Assembly (NCBI GenBank): GCA_910587475.1 | Contig: CAJUMR010000004.1 | Coordinates: 1-64,000, forward strand | Length of the DNA stretch: 64,000 nucleotides | Source of the DNA: an uncultured Muribaculaceae bacterium | Lineage (GTDB): Bacteria; Bacteroidota; Bacteroidia; Bacteroidales; Muribaculaceae | Direction: 5' to 3' | Shown here: positions 1 through 8,813 of the stretch, in pieces | How the letters are laid out: the number at the start of each line of letters is the position of its first letter | How positions within the stretch are numbered: position 1 is the first letter of the stretch | Made by a program: the position numbers and the translations under genes | The notes under the pieces: generated by a model | What the model saw: only the letters and a program-made list of their open reading frames with translations | What the model was told of the DNA's origin: nothing | The model's database searches: none

Positions 1-3
1 AAC

Positions 4-77
4 GGGGTATTAGCTCATCTGGCTAGAGCGCGACACTGGCAGTGTCGAGGTGAGCGGTTCGAGTCCGCTATACTCCA
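4..77 (+). tRNA. tRNA-Ala (anticodon GGC)
   Basis: The sequence folds as a cloverleaf. The acceptor stem pairs 4-10 with 70-76 and contains one G-U pair. The anticodon stem is 31-35 with 43-47, and its seven-base loop carries GGC at 38-40, which reads GCC and GCU alanine codons. A TTCGAGTC T-loop is present. The discriminator is A77, and the CCA end is not encoded, so it must be added by the CCA-adding enzyme (its gene end lies at the right edge of this window). Confidence 0.95.
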
Positions 78-80
78 CTG

Positions 81-116
81 AAATCGCCGACTTACCCAAG
101 CCCGGCGATTTTTTTG
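81..116 (+). terminator. Intrinsic terminator after tRNA-Ala
   Basis: A 9-bp stem (81-89 with 103-111) is followed by a run of seven T. It starts four bases after the tRNA end and would release the tRNA transcript before the helicase gene. Confidence 0.85.
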
Positions 117-181
117 TTACGGCAAGGCGAGATGAGGGAGAAAATTAGAAAGTTTTAAATCGGCGATAGTATATTCCTGAT

Positions 182-2800
182 ATGCTGACATTATTAATAG
201 TAGTCGTTGGTCTGGCGGTTGTTACGGGTGTTTCGATAATCGCTATACGAATCCGTCTATATAACAAGACCAGGGCATTGTCGGAAAAACTCAACAATAT
301 CCCATCTTATAGCTTGAATTCAAGCTATCAACAGGCTCAGGACAGATTGTCAGAGCTTAATAACGCAGCTTTTGTAGATATCCCGACAGAGTTAAACAAT
401 AGTTTTCAAGGAAAGATAATATCTGCCGCGCAAGGAGATGATTTCACAAATCATTATAAGCCATATTATATTGAAGCCTATTCATTGGCTAAAAAACTTC
501 AAAGGTTTGATATCACTCCATCTGAAACTATTTCGAAATTAATCCGTGATTACGGGCATATAGGTAGCCTTGTTAAGCAGCATAATGAAAGGGTTATAAA
601 AGACTTGCTTTTCACTCACAAGGATTTTTTCGACCATTGTCTTAAGTATCCCTTAGATGATCAACAGCGGCGGTCTATAGTCTCTGAGGAAGATAATTGT
701 TTGGTTGTCAGCAGTGCAGGCAGCGGTAAGACATCGTCTATTGTTGGAAAAGTCAAATACCTTACTGAGGTTAAGGGCATTGCTCCGGAGAAGATATTGC
801 TTATCAGCTATACCAATAAGGCCGCGTCTGAACTTACGGAACGGATAAATACTGATGGTTTAAGGGGGTACACGTTTCATAAATTAGCCCTTGATATAAT
901 CGGAAAAATAACAGGGACAAAACCTACGATCTGTGATAATACTGATGGATTGTTTGTCGATATATATCATAAACTGCTTAAAGAGCGTGCTTTTAAGAAA
1001 AATGTTCTGGAATATTTTGTAGACTATCCGAATGATGAGGAAGACTGGGAACGACGCAAAAACGAGCGACGCGAATTATTGGCGGAACAAAAAAGTACGC
1101 GGCTAAAAGCGATGTTCCCCGATATGGACGGCCGGACTGTCTATGTCAAGAGCGAGCAGGAGCAAAAGATCTGTTTTGTACTGTCGGCGCTTGGGGTGAA
1201 ATTCAGATACGAAGAAGCTTATGAGCATCAATTGGCCGATGAGATACATTCTCAATATCATCCAGATTTCTCCATATATTTTGAAGAAAATGGAGAGACA
1301 AAGCGCATCTATTTAGAGCATTTCGGAATCGATGACCATGAACTTGTACCCGTATGGTTTGCAAAGGATAAAAATATCACTTATGAAGAAGCCAATAAAT
1401 TATATAATGACGGGATAACATGGAAAAAAGCTGCACACGAAAAGTTTGGCACAAAACTATTGGTGACTTCAAGCGCAGATTTCCGCTATTCAGATATAAG
1501 GGATAAACTGCGTGATCTTCTGCTGGAGGCAGGTGTGCCAATTCAAGAAAAAACAGATGAAGACCTATATGATTTAGTGCTTCCTAAAGATTGCAAAAGA
1601 GAAAAGGCATTCATAAGACTCATTGTTACATTTGTAACATTGATCAAGTCAAGTTGCAAATCATTTCAAGATGTTTTGAAACATGCAAAGGCTGTAAACG
1701 ATAACCGGAGTAAATTCATAATAAAAAAGATATTCAAACCAGTATATGACAGTTATATTCAAGCGTTGAACGAGCGCAATGCAATAGATTTTAACGATGC
1801 AATCCTTCAGGCTACTGAATTGAGCCGCACTGCTCGTCCGGTTGACTATGAGTATATTATAGTGGATGAGTTTCAGGATATTTCTGTTGACCGTTATAAT
1901 TTTCTGAAAGTACTGCGGGATAGCAATCCTCCTGCAAAATTGTATTGTGTAGGAGATGACTGGCAATCGATATATCGCTTCTCGGGAAGTGATATGGCTT
2001 TATTCAACCAGTTCTCTGATTTTTTTGGTTCGACAGAGATAAATAAAATTGAAACGACTTATCGGTTTGGAGAACCGTTGGTTTCTCATTCCTCGCGATT
2101 TATCCAAAGAAACGAGGCCCAGATACGAAAGGATATACGCCCATTCAATTATGAATTGAAAACAAATTTAGTCTTTTATTCATATGAGAGAAACGACTAT
2201 TGCAATACAATAGAACGGCTGATAGCCTCTATCCCGGCAGATAAAACGATATTTCTACTGGGGCGCTATTCATTCGATGACTATTACTTGTCGTTTACAT
2301 TTCAATCTGTCAAAGAGGGTGGAAAGTTCTATTATGTTATAGCCGGGCGAAAAATCGAATTCCTGACAGTGCATAAATCAAAAGGCCTTGAGGCTGATTA
2401 TGTGATTATCTTGCAGTGTAATAAAGATATATATGGTTTCCCTTCACTCGTCAGCGATGATCCGGTGTTGAACTATGTGCTGACACAAAGCGATCAATTT
2501 CCATATGGTGAAGAACGCCGGTTGTTCTATGTTGCAATAACAAGAGCGAAAGTTAAAACGATGGTGCTTTTTGACAGGCGCTTCCCATCGGTGTTTGTCG
2601 ATGAATTCCTGCATCCCGAACGTATTACAGAACAGAGCTATGAAAAACATCCCAATGCCAATAAACGGTGGACTCGCGATGCTGATCTTTTCCTGTTGAA
2701 ACTTCATACCGAAGGAAAGAGTGTCAGATCTATAGCAATGAAAATGGGTCGAAGCCAGACTTCCATTGTGATGCGTCTTGGCAAGCTGACCTCAAACTGA
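182..2800 (+). CDS. UvrD/helicase-IV-like superfamily 1 DNA helicase with membrane anchor
   Basis: ATP-dependent 3'-5' DNA helicase of the UvrD/Rep superfamily (872 aa), probably for repair or recombination. Residues 1-22 form a hydrophobic segment that could anchor it in the membrane. Walker A is SSAGSGKT near residue 177-184, and the motif II equivalent VDEFQD is at 561-566. TYRFGE (motif IV) and VAITRAK (motif VI) follow. Between the first helicase motifs, at about 320-385, is an insertion with YEEAYE, YHPDF and IYLEHFG; similar insertions in helicase-IV-like proteins resemble VSR/PD-(D/E)XK nucleases. The last about 45 residues (RWTRDAD... to the end) look like a small Myb/sigma-like helix-turn-helix. 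No clear promoter was seen upstream. Whether the nuclease-like insert is active cannot be told from sequence. Confidence 0.88.
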   Translation: MLTLLIVVVGLAVVTGVSIIAIRIRLYNKTRALSEKLNNIPSYSLNSSYQQAQDRLSELNNAAFVDIPTELNNSFQGKIISAAQGDDFTNHYKPYYIEAYSLAKKLQRFDITPSETISKLIRDYGHIGSLVKQHNERVIKDLLFTHKDFFDHCLKYPLDDQQRRSIVSEEDNCLVVSSAGSGKTSSIVGKVKYLTEVKGIAPEKILLISYTNKAASELTERINTDGLRGYTFHKLALDIIGKITGTKPTICDNTDGLFVDIYHKLLKERAFKKNVLEYFVDYPNDEEDWERRKNERRELLAEQKSTRLKAMFPDMDGRTVYVKSEQEQKICFVLSALGVKFRYEEAYEHQLADEIHSQYHPDFSIYFEENGETKRIYLEHFGIDDHELVPVWFAKDKNITYEEANKLYNDGITWKKAAHEKFGTKLLVTSSADFRYSDIRDKLRDLLLEAGVPIQEKTDEDLYDLVLPKDCKREKAFIRLIVTFVTLIKSSCKSFQDVLKHAKAVNDNRSKFIIKKIFKPVYDSYIQALNERNAIDFNDAILQATELSRTARPVDYEYIIVDEFQDISVDRYNFLKVLRDSNPPAKLYCVGDDWQSIYRFSGSDMALFNQFSDFFGSTEINKIETTYRFGEPLVSHSSRFIQRNEAQIRKDIRPFNYELKTNLVFYSYERNDYCNTIERLIASIPADKTIFLLGRYSFDDYYLSFTFQSVKEGGKFYYVIAGRKIEFLTVHKSKGLEADYVIILQCNKDIYGFPSLVSDDPVLNYVLTQSDQFPYGEERRLFYVAITRAKVKTMVLFDRRFPSVFVDEFLHPERITEQSYEKHPNANKRWTRDADLFLLKLHTEGKSVRSIAMKMGRSQTSIVMRLGKLTSN

Positions 2801-2819
2801 TTTTTTTCTAAAAAGTTAT

Positions 2820-3317
2820 ATGATTGTGGAGCCTCGAACCGAAATCTCAAAAATTGCAACCGCCTTGTTGTTCATGCTGGTGCCATTTTCACTGAGCGCC
2901 AATGTGGTCGGGCCATCGCTTTATATCGTTGAGCTGTATTGTACCTGGTATATATTTCTGATAGGCTTTGTAATCGAATTTTTTGTTGTGAGAAGTTTAA
3001 CGAAAGCAGGTTGGCTGAAAACCTTGCTTATGACCATGTTGATGAATCTTCTCACAGCATTTTTAGGGTTGCTGATAATCCCGTTCAGTGGGATTTTGCT
3101 CGAGTTAGTCACGATGCCGTTCAGAAGCGTTGCATTTGCATGCACACAAGAAGTATTGGATTGTCTTCTTGCCGTTATAGGCAGCACGTTGATCGATGTG
3201 ATGTGTCTGCAGTGGATCTTCGGTTACCGCATAAAACAGATTTGGTTATGGCTCATTGCAGCCAACTCGATCAGCATTATCATCAGCGCAATTATCCCAC
3301 TGATGATAAAACATTGA
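2820..3317 (+). CDS. Small polytopic membrane protein, function unknown
   Basis: A 165-aa protein with about four to five hydrophobic segments (roughly residues 13-32, 38-57, 65-92, 110-132 and 138-162). No family was recognised. It starts 19 nt after the helicase stop in the same direction and is probably co-transcribed with it. The segment between is T-rich but carries no terminator hairpin. An overlapping frame (2939-3367) is rejected because it lacks membrane character and overlaps this gene almost entirely. Confidence 0.6.
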   Translation: MIVEPRTEISKIATALLFMLVPFSLSANVVGPSLYIVELYCTWYIFLIGFVIEFFVVRSLTKAGWLKTLLMTMLMNLLTAFLGLLIIPFSGILLELVTMPFRSVAFACTQEVLDCLLAVIGSTLIDVMCLQWIFGYRIKQIWLWLIAANSISIIISAIIPLMIKH

Positions 3318-3338
3318 TATCCCCCGTAGAACGTGGGG

Positions 3339-4238
3339 TTAGATCCAGGCGTTCTGGCGTTCTTTGACGGCGATGGATTCGCTGAGCATGCGTATGAATT
3401 CTTGCATTGACCGTTTGCGGTAGCTGTCTTTGAGGGTGTGGATACAGCCGGCCATTTCGTTGTCGGGGATGTCGAGGGGGATGGCCTTGACTCCTGATTC
3501 GTTGTGTATGGTTGCTTCGGCGAGGACTGTGACGAGCATGCTTTGCCTGATGAGTTTGAGAAGTATGTTGACTTCGTTGAGTTCGATGCGCACTCTCAAC
3601 TGGTCGTTGGCGGTGAGAATGTGGTCGAAGGCGTTACGTGCCTGAAGTCCTTTCGATGGGAGGGCGAGGTCGTAGTGGGTGAGTTCGTGGAGGGTGATTT
3701 TTTGTCTGTCGGCGAGTGGATGGTGTGTGCCGATGATGGCTGATAGTTTATTCTGGAAGAGAATGTGTGATTCGACTCCGTCGACCGGATGTGTCGGGCG
3801 GAATGCCAGAACGAAGTCGACAACCTGTTCGCGGAGCAGGTCCATAAGTTCGTTCATCGGTTTGTAGAGGATGTTGAGCTTGATTTTTGGATACATTCTC
3901 ATGAACGACAACAGCGTTTCGGTCAGGATGGGGCTGAAGGTGTAGGTTGCGCCAATGTTGAGGGTGCCGCATTTCAGCTCGGTAAGTTCGCTGATGTGCT
4001 CGGCGCATAGTCCGGCTTCGCGAATGACTTGCTTGACGTGAGGGAGTATGATCGTGCCGGCCTCGGTGAGTGAGACTTTATGGCTGCTTCTGGTCAAAAG
4101 CTGTGTGCCGAGTTCACATTCAAGCTGTTTTACTTGCTGGGAGAGTGTGCTTTGTGTTATGCACAGGCATTTTGCCGCTTCTGAGAAGTTGAGCGTCTCG
4201 GCGACTTTTGCGAAGTATCTGAGTTGGCGCAGTTCCAT
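3339..4238 (-). CDS. LysR-family transcriptional regulator
   Basis: A 299-aa LysR-type regulator. The N-terminal winged HTH (about residues 1-60) starts MELRQLRYFAKVAE and contains the canonical LNFSEAAKCLCITQSTLSQQ recognition helix region. A periplasmic-binding-protein-like effector domain follows (about 90-290). It lies 52 nt downstream of the two ThrE-type exporter genes on the same strand, so it is a candidate regulator of amino-acid export, but the ligand is unknown. A TATATTTG -7 element at 4271-4278 suggests it can also be transcribed separately. Confidence 0.9.
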   Translation of the reverse strand: MELRQLRYFAKVAETLNFSEAAKCLCITQSTLSQQVKQLECELGTQLLTRSSHKVSLTEAGTIILPHVKQVIREAGLCAEHISELTELKCGTLNIGATYTFSPILTETLLSFMRMYPKIKLNILYKPMNELMDLLREQVVDFVLAFRPTHPVDGVESHILFQNKLSAIIGTHHPLADRQKITLHELTHYDLALPSKGLQARNAFDHILTANDQLRVRIELNEVNILLKLIRQSMLVTVLAEATIHNESGVKAIPLDIPDNEMAGCIHTLKDSYRKRSMQEFIRMLSESIAVKERQNAWI

Positions 4239-4270
4239 GATGGATTATTGTCGTGTTGAGGTAATTGTTG

Positions 4271-4278
4271 CAAATATA
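4271..4278 (-). promoter_or_regulatory. Putative -7 element for the LysR gene
   Basis: On the minus strand this reads TATATTTG, a perfect match to the Bacteroidetes TAnnTTTG -7 box, 33 nt before the LysR start. No clear -33 TTTG lies at the right distance, so the assignment is tentative. Confidence 0.45.
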
Positions 4279-4290
4279 GCGATTGGGATT

Positions 4291-4770
4291 TTATCTTGTG
4301 GCCTGGAATGCAATTTTTTTGAAAATGAATATCGGCAGTGTTGCGCCGACCACCATGCACAGTATTATGGCTCCGCATGTCATTCCGTTGAAGGCAAAAA
4401 GTCTGAAGTAATGGCCGAATGTGTCGTCGTCAGCGGCAAGCAGGCATAGGGCCATGCCTCCGAAGGCCTTGTAGGCATAGATGCCTGGGATCATCGGCAG
4501 CAGTGCCGGAAACAGGCATGTTTCGGCCGGAAAGCGTGCATGTGAAGCTGAAGCTACGGCCAGGGTGCCGATGATGAATGATGAGATGAGTGTGGCGGGG
4601 ATTATGTGCATGGGCGCAGTGCCGGTCATGAGAACAAAGCGTAGTGAGTGACCCGCGGCTGCGATGAGGGCGCAGTAGATGTAGGCGCGCTTTGGCGGAC
4701 GGCTTATAGCGGCGAATCCGATAGCTGCTATCGCTGCGAACAATGCATCCTGGAGAATCTGTATCAACAT
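4291..4770 (-). CDS. Threonine/serine exporter, ThrE C-terminal-type subunit (DUF3815-like)
   Basis: A 159-aa, almost entirely hydrophobic protein with about five membrane segments (about residues 5-22, 30-48, 56-76, 84-110 and 128-152). It resembles the short partner of split ThrE exporters, which in other phyla is fused to the longer half. The long half lies immediately upstream (4801-5601) with 30 nt between them. Together they would form an inner-membrane exporter of threonine, serine or related metabolites. Substrate specificity is inferred from the family only. Confidence 0.75.
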   Translation of the reverse strand: MLIQILQDALFAAIAAIGFAAISRPPKRAYIYCALIAAAGHSLRFVLMTGTAPMHIIPATLISSFIIGTLAVASASHARFPAETCLFPALLPMIPGIYAYKAFGGMALCLLAADDDTFGHYFRLFAFNGMTCGAIILCMVVGATLPIFIFKKIAFQATR

Positions 4771-4800
4771 TTTATTGTATTTTCGGAGTGGTAAGTTATG

Positions 4801-5601
4801 TCAGAACATGCCGGTATTCATCATCAGCATGGCCGCGCAGAGTCCGATCGATAGGCAGCATGTCATGACGATCGCGTCGGCAAAGCGGCTGAATGCGCAG
4901 AGATAGTGCCGGTAGAGCATGTCGCTGAACGAGTTAAGAAAAGGTATGCCCGGCACAAGGTATAGCACACTCGTGCCTATGGCCACTGCCGGAGTGTTCC
5001 CGACGTGAAAGATCATGTCTGTGGCTCCGAGCACAGCCGAAACAAATGCGCAGATGATGGCCATCAGGCGGTTGTCGATGCCCTTTGCAAGAAGCCAGAT
5101 CTTCAGGTAGTAGCCGGCAAGGGTGGCGAAGCCGACGATGGCCATCGCTGCAGCGTCGCCGCCGAACAGACGGCAGAACGATGCGTTGGCCATCGATACG
5201 AGTGTCAGCACGAGCCATTTGTTCTGGCTGTCGCTGCTGACGATGTGGTGGAAGCGGTCGACAGCGTCGCTGAAGTTTATTTTGCTGTCGGCGATCTCCC
5301 AGCTCAGTTCGCTCAGCCGGGTGTTGATGTTGAAGCTTATGGCGCAGTGCCTTACCGGCGTTATGGCCGTTACGACTTCGTGGCTGTCGGCCTCGCTGAC
5401 AGATATATGGACATGACGCGGCATTATGGCGACCTCTACGTCTTTGCCGAATGATGCGGCGATTCGTCCGATGTTTTTTTCGAGGCGGATGCATGTCGCG
5501 CCTGAGCCGAGCAGCCATGCGCTGTAGTCCGACAGGAATGCGGCAAGTTGTTTCAGCGATGGAGTAGATTGATCAGAGGTCGTCGAAATCGTCATAGTCA
5601 T
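4801..5601 (-). CDS. Threonine/serine exporter, ThrE N-terminal-type subunit (DUF1212-like)
   Basis: A 266-aa protein. The soluble N-terminal domain carries the family signature LLGSGATCIRLEKNIGRIA near residues 31-49. About five transmembrane segments follow after residue 128. It pairs with the short subunit at 4291-4770 as a split ThrE exporter. The start overlaps the end of the upstream 69-aa gene by 29 nt (or 23 nt from the second ATG), suggesting translational coupling. Confidence 0.8.
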   Translation of the reverse strand: MTMTISTTSDQSTPSLKQLAAFLSDYSAWLLGSGATCIRLEKNIGRIAASFGKDVEVAIMPRHVHISVSEADSHEVVTAITPVRHCAISFNINTRLSELSWEIADSKINFSDAVDRFHHIVSSDSQNKWLVLTLVSMANASFCRLFGGDAAAMAIVGFATLAGYYLKIWLLAKGIDNRLMAIICAFVSAVLGATDMIFHVGNTPAVAIGTSVLYLVPGIPFLNSFSDMLYRHYLCAFSRFADAIVMTCCLSIGLCAAMLMMNTGMF

Positions 5602-5782
5602 AGTCTTTGGGTGCTGATGGATCGGGATCGCCGGGAACGAATATTTCTTCTCTTTCCGATCCGAAACTGATGAAGCGGTGGTGGCCTTTGGCGCAGAATA
5701 TCAGAGCGTGGGCGAGGCGCACAAAGATGATGAGTACAAAAAGGCCGACTATGCAGCCCCAAGTGATGAGCGGAGTGTCCAT
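5573..5782 (-). CDS. Small single-pass membrane protein with acidic tail
   Basis: A 69-aa protein with one N-terminal membrane helix (about residues 7-28), a short basic/aromatic stretch and a very acidic, tyrosine-rich C-terminus (DYDYDDFDDL). No family is recognised. It overlaps the following exporter gene and begins the exporter/LysR gene run, so it may be an accessory of the exporter. Evidence that it is real: overlap-coupled position, membrane helix followed by a coherent tail, and no competing frame. Confidence 0.55.
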   Translation of the reverse strand: MDTPLITWGCIVGLFVLIIFVRLAHALIFCAKGHHRFISFGSEREEIFVPGDPDPSAPKDYDYDDFDDL

Positions 5783-5918
5783 TGTTTATGTCTTTTTCTG
5801 TTTTGCGGTGCAAAGGAACTCAGAAGATGCGACATTGAGAGGTGTTTGTTATTGATTGTTCCGATAATGGCTTTCGGCTTTGCGATGGCTTAATATTGGT
5901 GTAAGCGATGCAAAAAAA

Positions 5919-5949
5919 TTTGGAAAGTAAGGAAAAATGGTGTAACTTT
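5919..5949 (+). promoter_or_regulatory. Promoter of tRNA-Gln
   Basis: TTTG (5919-5922) and TAACTTTG (5942-5949) are separated by 19 nt, matching the Bacteroidetes primary sigma-factor consensus. The tRNA begins 46 nt downstream. Confidence 0.85.
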
Positions 5950-5995
5950 GCAGCGCTTTAGTGCCATCGGTAACGTTGGCGTTGGGCAAAAGGAT

Positions 5996-6066
5996 AGTCT
6001 TATGGTGTAATGGTAGCACTACAGTTTTTGGTTCTGTCTGTCTAGGTTCGAATCCTGGTAAGACTA
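5996..6066 (+). tRNA. tRNA-Gln (anticodon TTG)
   Basis: The acceptor stem is 5996-6002 with 6059-6065 and the discriminator is A6066. The anticodon loop TTTTGGT carries TTG, which reads CAA and, by wobble, CAG. The last pair of the anticodon stem is a T-T mismatch, tolerated in Gln tRNAs. CCA is not encoded. Confidence 0.93.
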
Positions 6067-6073
6067 CATGAAT

Positions 6074-6125
6074 AAGATCTCAAACGACTCAACTGATTGA
6101 TTGTTTGAGATCTTTTCGTTTTTTA
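6074..6125 (+). terminator. Intrinsic terminator after tRNA-Gln
   Basis: A perfect 12-bp stem (6074-6085 with 6103-6114) is followed by TTCGTTTTTT. It begins eight bases after the tRNA and separates it from the HAD gene. Confidence 0.88.
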
Positions 6126-6175
6126 GTCAGGGATGCAATATCATGCTCTCCCTCTAATTCATCTAACAGTAGTAT

Positions 6176-7012
6176 ATGAAAACATTGTATGTATCGGATA
6201 TGGACGGCACCCTGTTGGGCCGAGACAGCAAGGTCAGTGAAGTGACGGCCGGCATTATCAGCCGCCTGACAGCTGAAGGAGCGTTGATAACGGTTGCCAC
6301 TGCCCGCACACCGGCGACAGTCGTGCCATTGTTGTCATCGACATTGACCGAACCGCCCGCTATAGTGATGACCGGAGCCGCGCTGTGGGATCGCCGTGGT
6401 GCCTGTTACAGCAATGTGCATTTTATCGGAGATAAGGAGCGGGCCGACATAATGGCGGTTTGCCACCGGTTTGGTCTTCATCCGTTTGTATATGTGCAGA
6501 CCGGGGAATGTATGCTCGGAGTCTATCACGACGGCGACCGTCTGAGTGAGGCTGAAAATGCTTTTTATTCCGACAGGGCAAACCTTGAGTTAAAGCGTTT
6601 CTTCCTGAAACAGCGTGTCCCCGACGACAGCCGCACTGTTCTGTGGTATGCGATGGGCGATCCGGCTGCGATATTCGCTGCTGCTGAAGAATTGAGGTCG
6701 GTCGATGGATTGTCGTTGTCGTGTTACTATGACATATTCGACCGCTCGCTCGCCCATCTCGAGATTTTTTCGGCCGGAGTGTCGAAAGCGTCAGCTGTCG
6801 TCGGCTTGAAATCTCTTGTAGGCGCTGACCGTGTCGTCGTTTTCGGAGATAATCTCAACGATATACCGATGATGGAAGTGGCCGACTGCGCCGTGGCTGT
6901 CGGTAATGCTTTTGATGAAGTCAAGGCTGTGGCCGACAGGGTGATTGGGCCGAATTATGAAGATTCAGTCGCCCGTTTCATCGCAGAAGATTTCGCGTTG
7001 CAGTCAGAGTGA
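6176..7012 (+). CDS. Cof-type HAD-family phosphatase
   Basis: A 278-aa haloacid-dehalogenase-superfamily hydrolase of the Cof/YidA type, which removes phosphate from sugar phosphates or nucleotides. Motif I is DMDGTLL (D8 nucleophile, D10 acid/base). Motif III/IV is VVFGDNLNDIPMM near 222-234, with the metal-binding GDxxND. The C2b cap domain lies between. Its 3' end overlaps the convergent ispF gene by nine bases. No separate promoter was identified. The substrate is not predictable. Confidence 0.88.
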   Translation: MKTLYVSDMDGTLLGRDSKVSEVTAGIISRLTAEGALITVATARTPATVVPLLSSTLTEPPAIVMTGAALWDRRGACYSNVHFIGDKERADIMAVCHRFGLHPFVYVQTGECMLGVYHDGDRLSEAENAFYSDRANLELKRFFLKQRVPDDSRTVLWYAMGDPAAIFAAAEELRSVDGLSLSCYYDIFDRSLAHLEIFSAGVSKASAVVGLKSLVGADRVVVFGDNLNDIPMMEVADCAVAVGNAFDEVKAVADRVIGPNYEDSVARFIAEDFALQSE

Positions 7013-7507
7013 GACAACCGTGGCCGTGGCCATCGCGGCGATGCCTTCTCCTCGACCTGTGAAGCCGAGGCGCTCGGTTGTAGTCGCTTTGACCGACACA
7101 CGGTCTGCCGCCAGTCCGAGATCTGCGGCCACATTAGCCTGCATCTGTTCGATGTGTGGCAGCATCTTTGGTGCCTGTGCCATGATGGTGATGTCGACGT
7201 TCGACGGTCTGTAACCTCTTGAGGCTATAATTCTGACCACTTCGCGCAGAAGCATCCGGGAATCGGCCCCGCGCCAACGCTCGTCGGTGTCGGGGAAATG
7301 ATAACCTATGTCGCGCATGGCCACTGCTCCGAGCAACGCGTCGGAAAGTGCGTGCAGTGCTACGTCGGCGTCGCTGTGGCCGAGCAATCCCCGCTCATAA
7401 GGTATATCGACCCCGCAGATGATACATTTGCGGCCTTCGACAAGCCGATGGACATCAAAACCGTTGCCGACGCGTAAGTCAAATGTTGATGGAGATGTTG
7501 TTGACAT
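7004..7507 (-). CDS. ispF: 2-C-methyl-D-erythritol 2,4-cyclodiphosphate synthase
   Basis: IspF (167 aa) makes the cyclic diphosphate intermediate of the non-mevalonate isoprenoid pathway in the cytoplasm. The metal ligands are in GFDVHRL near residue 13-19 and LGHSDADV near 42-49. TTTERLGFTGRGEGIAA near the C-terminus is the trimer/substrate signature. Its length is typical. It follows porV by 26 nt on the same strand and overlaps the convergent HAD gene by nine bases. Confidence 0.96.
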   Translation of the reverse strand: MSTTSPSTFDLRVGNGFDVHRLVEGRKCIICGVDIPYERGLLGHSDADVALHALSDALLGAVAMRDIGYHFPDTDERWRGADSRMLLREVVRIIASRGYRPSNVDITIMAQAPKMLPHIEQMQANVAADLGLAADRVSVKATTTERLGFTGRGEGIAAMATATVVSL

Positions 7508-7533
7508 AAGTATGATCGTATGATTGAACTTGA

Positions 7534-8745
7534 TTAACGGCGTCCGAACATGTCTTTGAGTCCATCCATGTCGAACGTCAACGAGAAGCGCAGTGTCTGG
7601 TCGAGAGGCGAGGTCTGGGCGGCAGCTATCATGTAGGATGCGTCGAGTCTGACAACGTTGAGAGAGAAGCCTGCTCCGAGCGAGAAATACTTTCTGTTGC
7701 CCTTGAATTCGTTTTCATAAAAGTAGCCTGCGCGCAGGAAGAACTGATTGTTGTAGCTGTACTCGGCGCCGAGCGACCACGATATCTCGCGTAACTCCTC
7801 CTTGAAGCCGCCGGGTGCATCGCCAAATGATTTGAATATTCCTGTGAACGACGACATGTTCTCCCAATCTTCGAGGGCGTCGAGATATTCGCGTTGTCCT
7901 TCGGGGCTGTCTTCGTAGTCGCCCTCGCGTGGTTTGGCGGGGACGAGGAGTTTGTTGGCGTCGAGGCCTATCGTCAGGTTATGGTAATCTGCGAGCGGGA
8001 ATGTAAACGCGGTTCCGAGTCTGAGGTTTGTCGGCAGGAAAGCAGGATTTTCGCCATTATTGTACGACACTTTGGAGCCGATGTTTGAAATGTTCCAACC
8101 CCATGACCATTGGCATTCGTTGCGGCCTATGATCGGGTAGGTGGTGTAGTAGCCCGATATGTCGGCTGCAAATGCCGAAGCTCCTGTCGACTGGTCGCCG
8201 GCATATGAGTCGGAGAAGCCGAGGTCAGAGTAAATATAGCGGAATACAACGCCCATCGAGAATTTTTCTGATAGTTTGCGTGAATAGCCGACGTCGATCG
8301 ACATCTCATAGGGGTTGAGGCTCTGTCCGACACCTCCGCTGACCGGGCTCGTGTTGACTTCGCCGAGCGAGAAATAGCGCAACGATGCACTGACGGCCTG
8401 ATTGTCCGATGATCCGAGTTTCCAGTATCCGGCGAGATTGGCAAGGAAGATGTCGTTGACAAGTTTGCGCAACCACGGGGTGTAGCTCAGCGACACGGCA
8501 GCCTGACTGTAGGCGAAAGCATACTTCGATGGGTTCCAGTATTGAGAGTTGGCGTCGGGATCAGTGGCCGCGCCGAGGTCGCCCATCGAAGCGCCACGCG
8601 CGTCAGGCGCGATGCTCAGCGAAGTGACACCGGTTGTGATTGGGTTGAATTCGTCGTTCTTTATGTTGCCGTCGGCTGCTGCCGTCGGAGCGGCCACAGC
8701 GATGGCGAGAGACATTATTAGTGGTAGACGCAATGAACGTTTCAT
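7534..8745 (-). CDS. porV: Type IX secretion outer-membrane shuttle protein PorV
   Basis: A 403-aa FadL-like outer-membrane barrel, the T9SS shuttle that carries cargo from the translocon to the PorU attachment complex. An N-terminal signal peptide (about residues 1-24) is followed by the PorV-type N-terminus ITTGVTSLSIAPDARGASMG and SQYWNPSKYA. The remainder alternates short amphipathic strands and ends in an aromatic-rich barrel strand. It lies 68 nt downstream of porU on the same strand; the same adjacency is known in Porphyromonas gingivalis. Confidence 0.93.
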   Translation of the reverse strand: MKRSLRLPLIMSLAIAVAAPTAAADGNIKNDEFNPITTGVTSLSIAPDARGASMGDLGAATDPDANSQYWNPSKYAFAYSQAAVSLSYTPWLRKLVNDIFLANLAGYWKLGSSDNQAVSASLRYFSLGEVNTSPVSGGVGQSLNPYEMSIDVGYSRKLSEKFSMGVVFRYIYSDLGFSDSYAGDQSTGASAFAADISGYYTTYPIIGRNECQWSWGWNISNIGSKVSYNNGENPAFLPTNLRLGTAFTFPLADYHNLTIGLDANKLLVPAKPREGDYEDSPEGQREYLDALEDWENMSSFTGIFKSFGDAPGGFKEELREISWSLGAEYSYNNQFFLRAGYFYENEFKGNRKYFSLGAGFSLNVVRLDASYMIAAAQTSPLDQTLRFSLTFDMDGLKDMFGRR

Positions 8746-8813
8746 GGGCGTGTATTGGTGATTCTGTAATAAGTTGGATATTATAATAACTGATAATGCG
8801 GCGAATTATTGCA

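Noticed and set aside
3322..3340. Short C-run/G-run hairpin between the small membrane gene and LysR
   Set aside because: Only about four to five pairs and no T-run; too weak to call a terminator.
2939..3367. 142-codon plus-strand frame
   Set aside because: Overlaps the 165-aa membrane gene in another frame and runs into the LysR gene.
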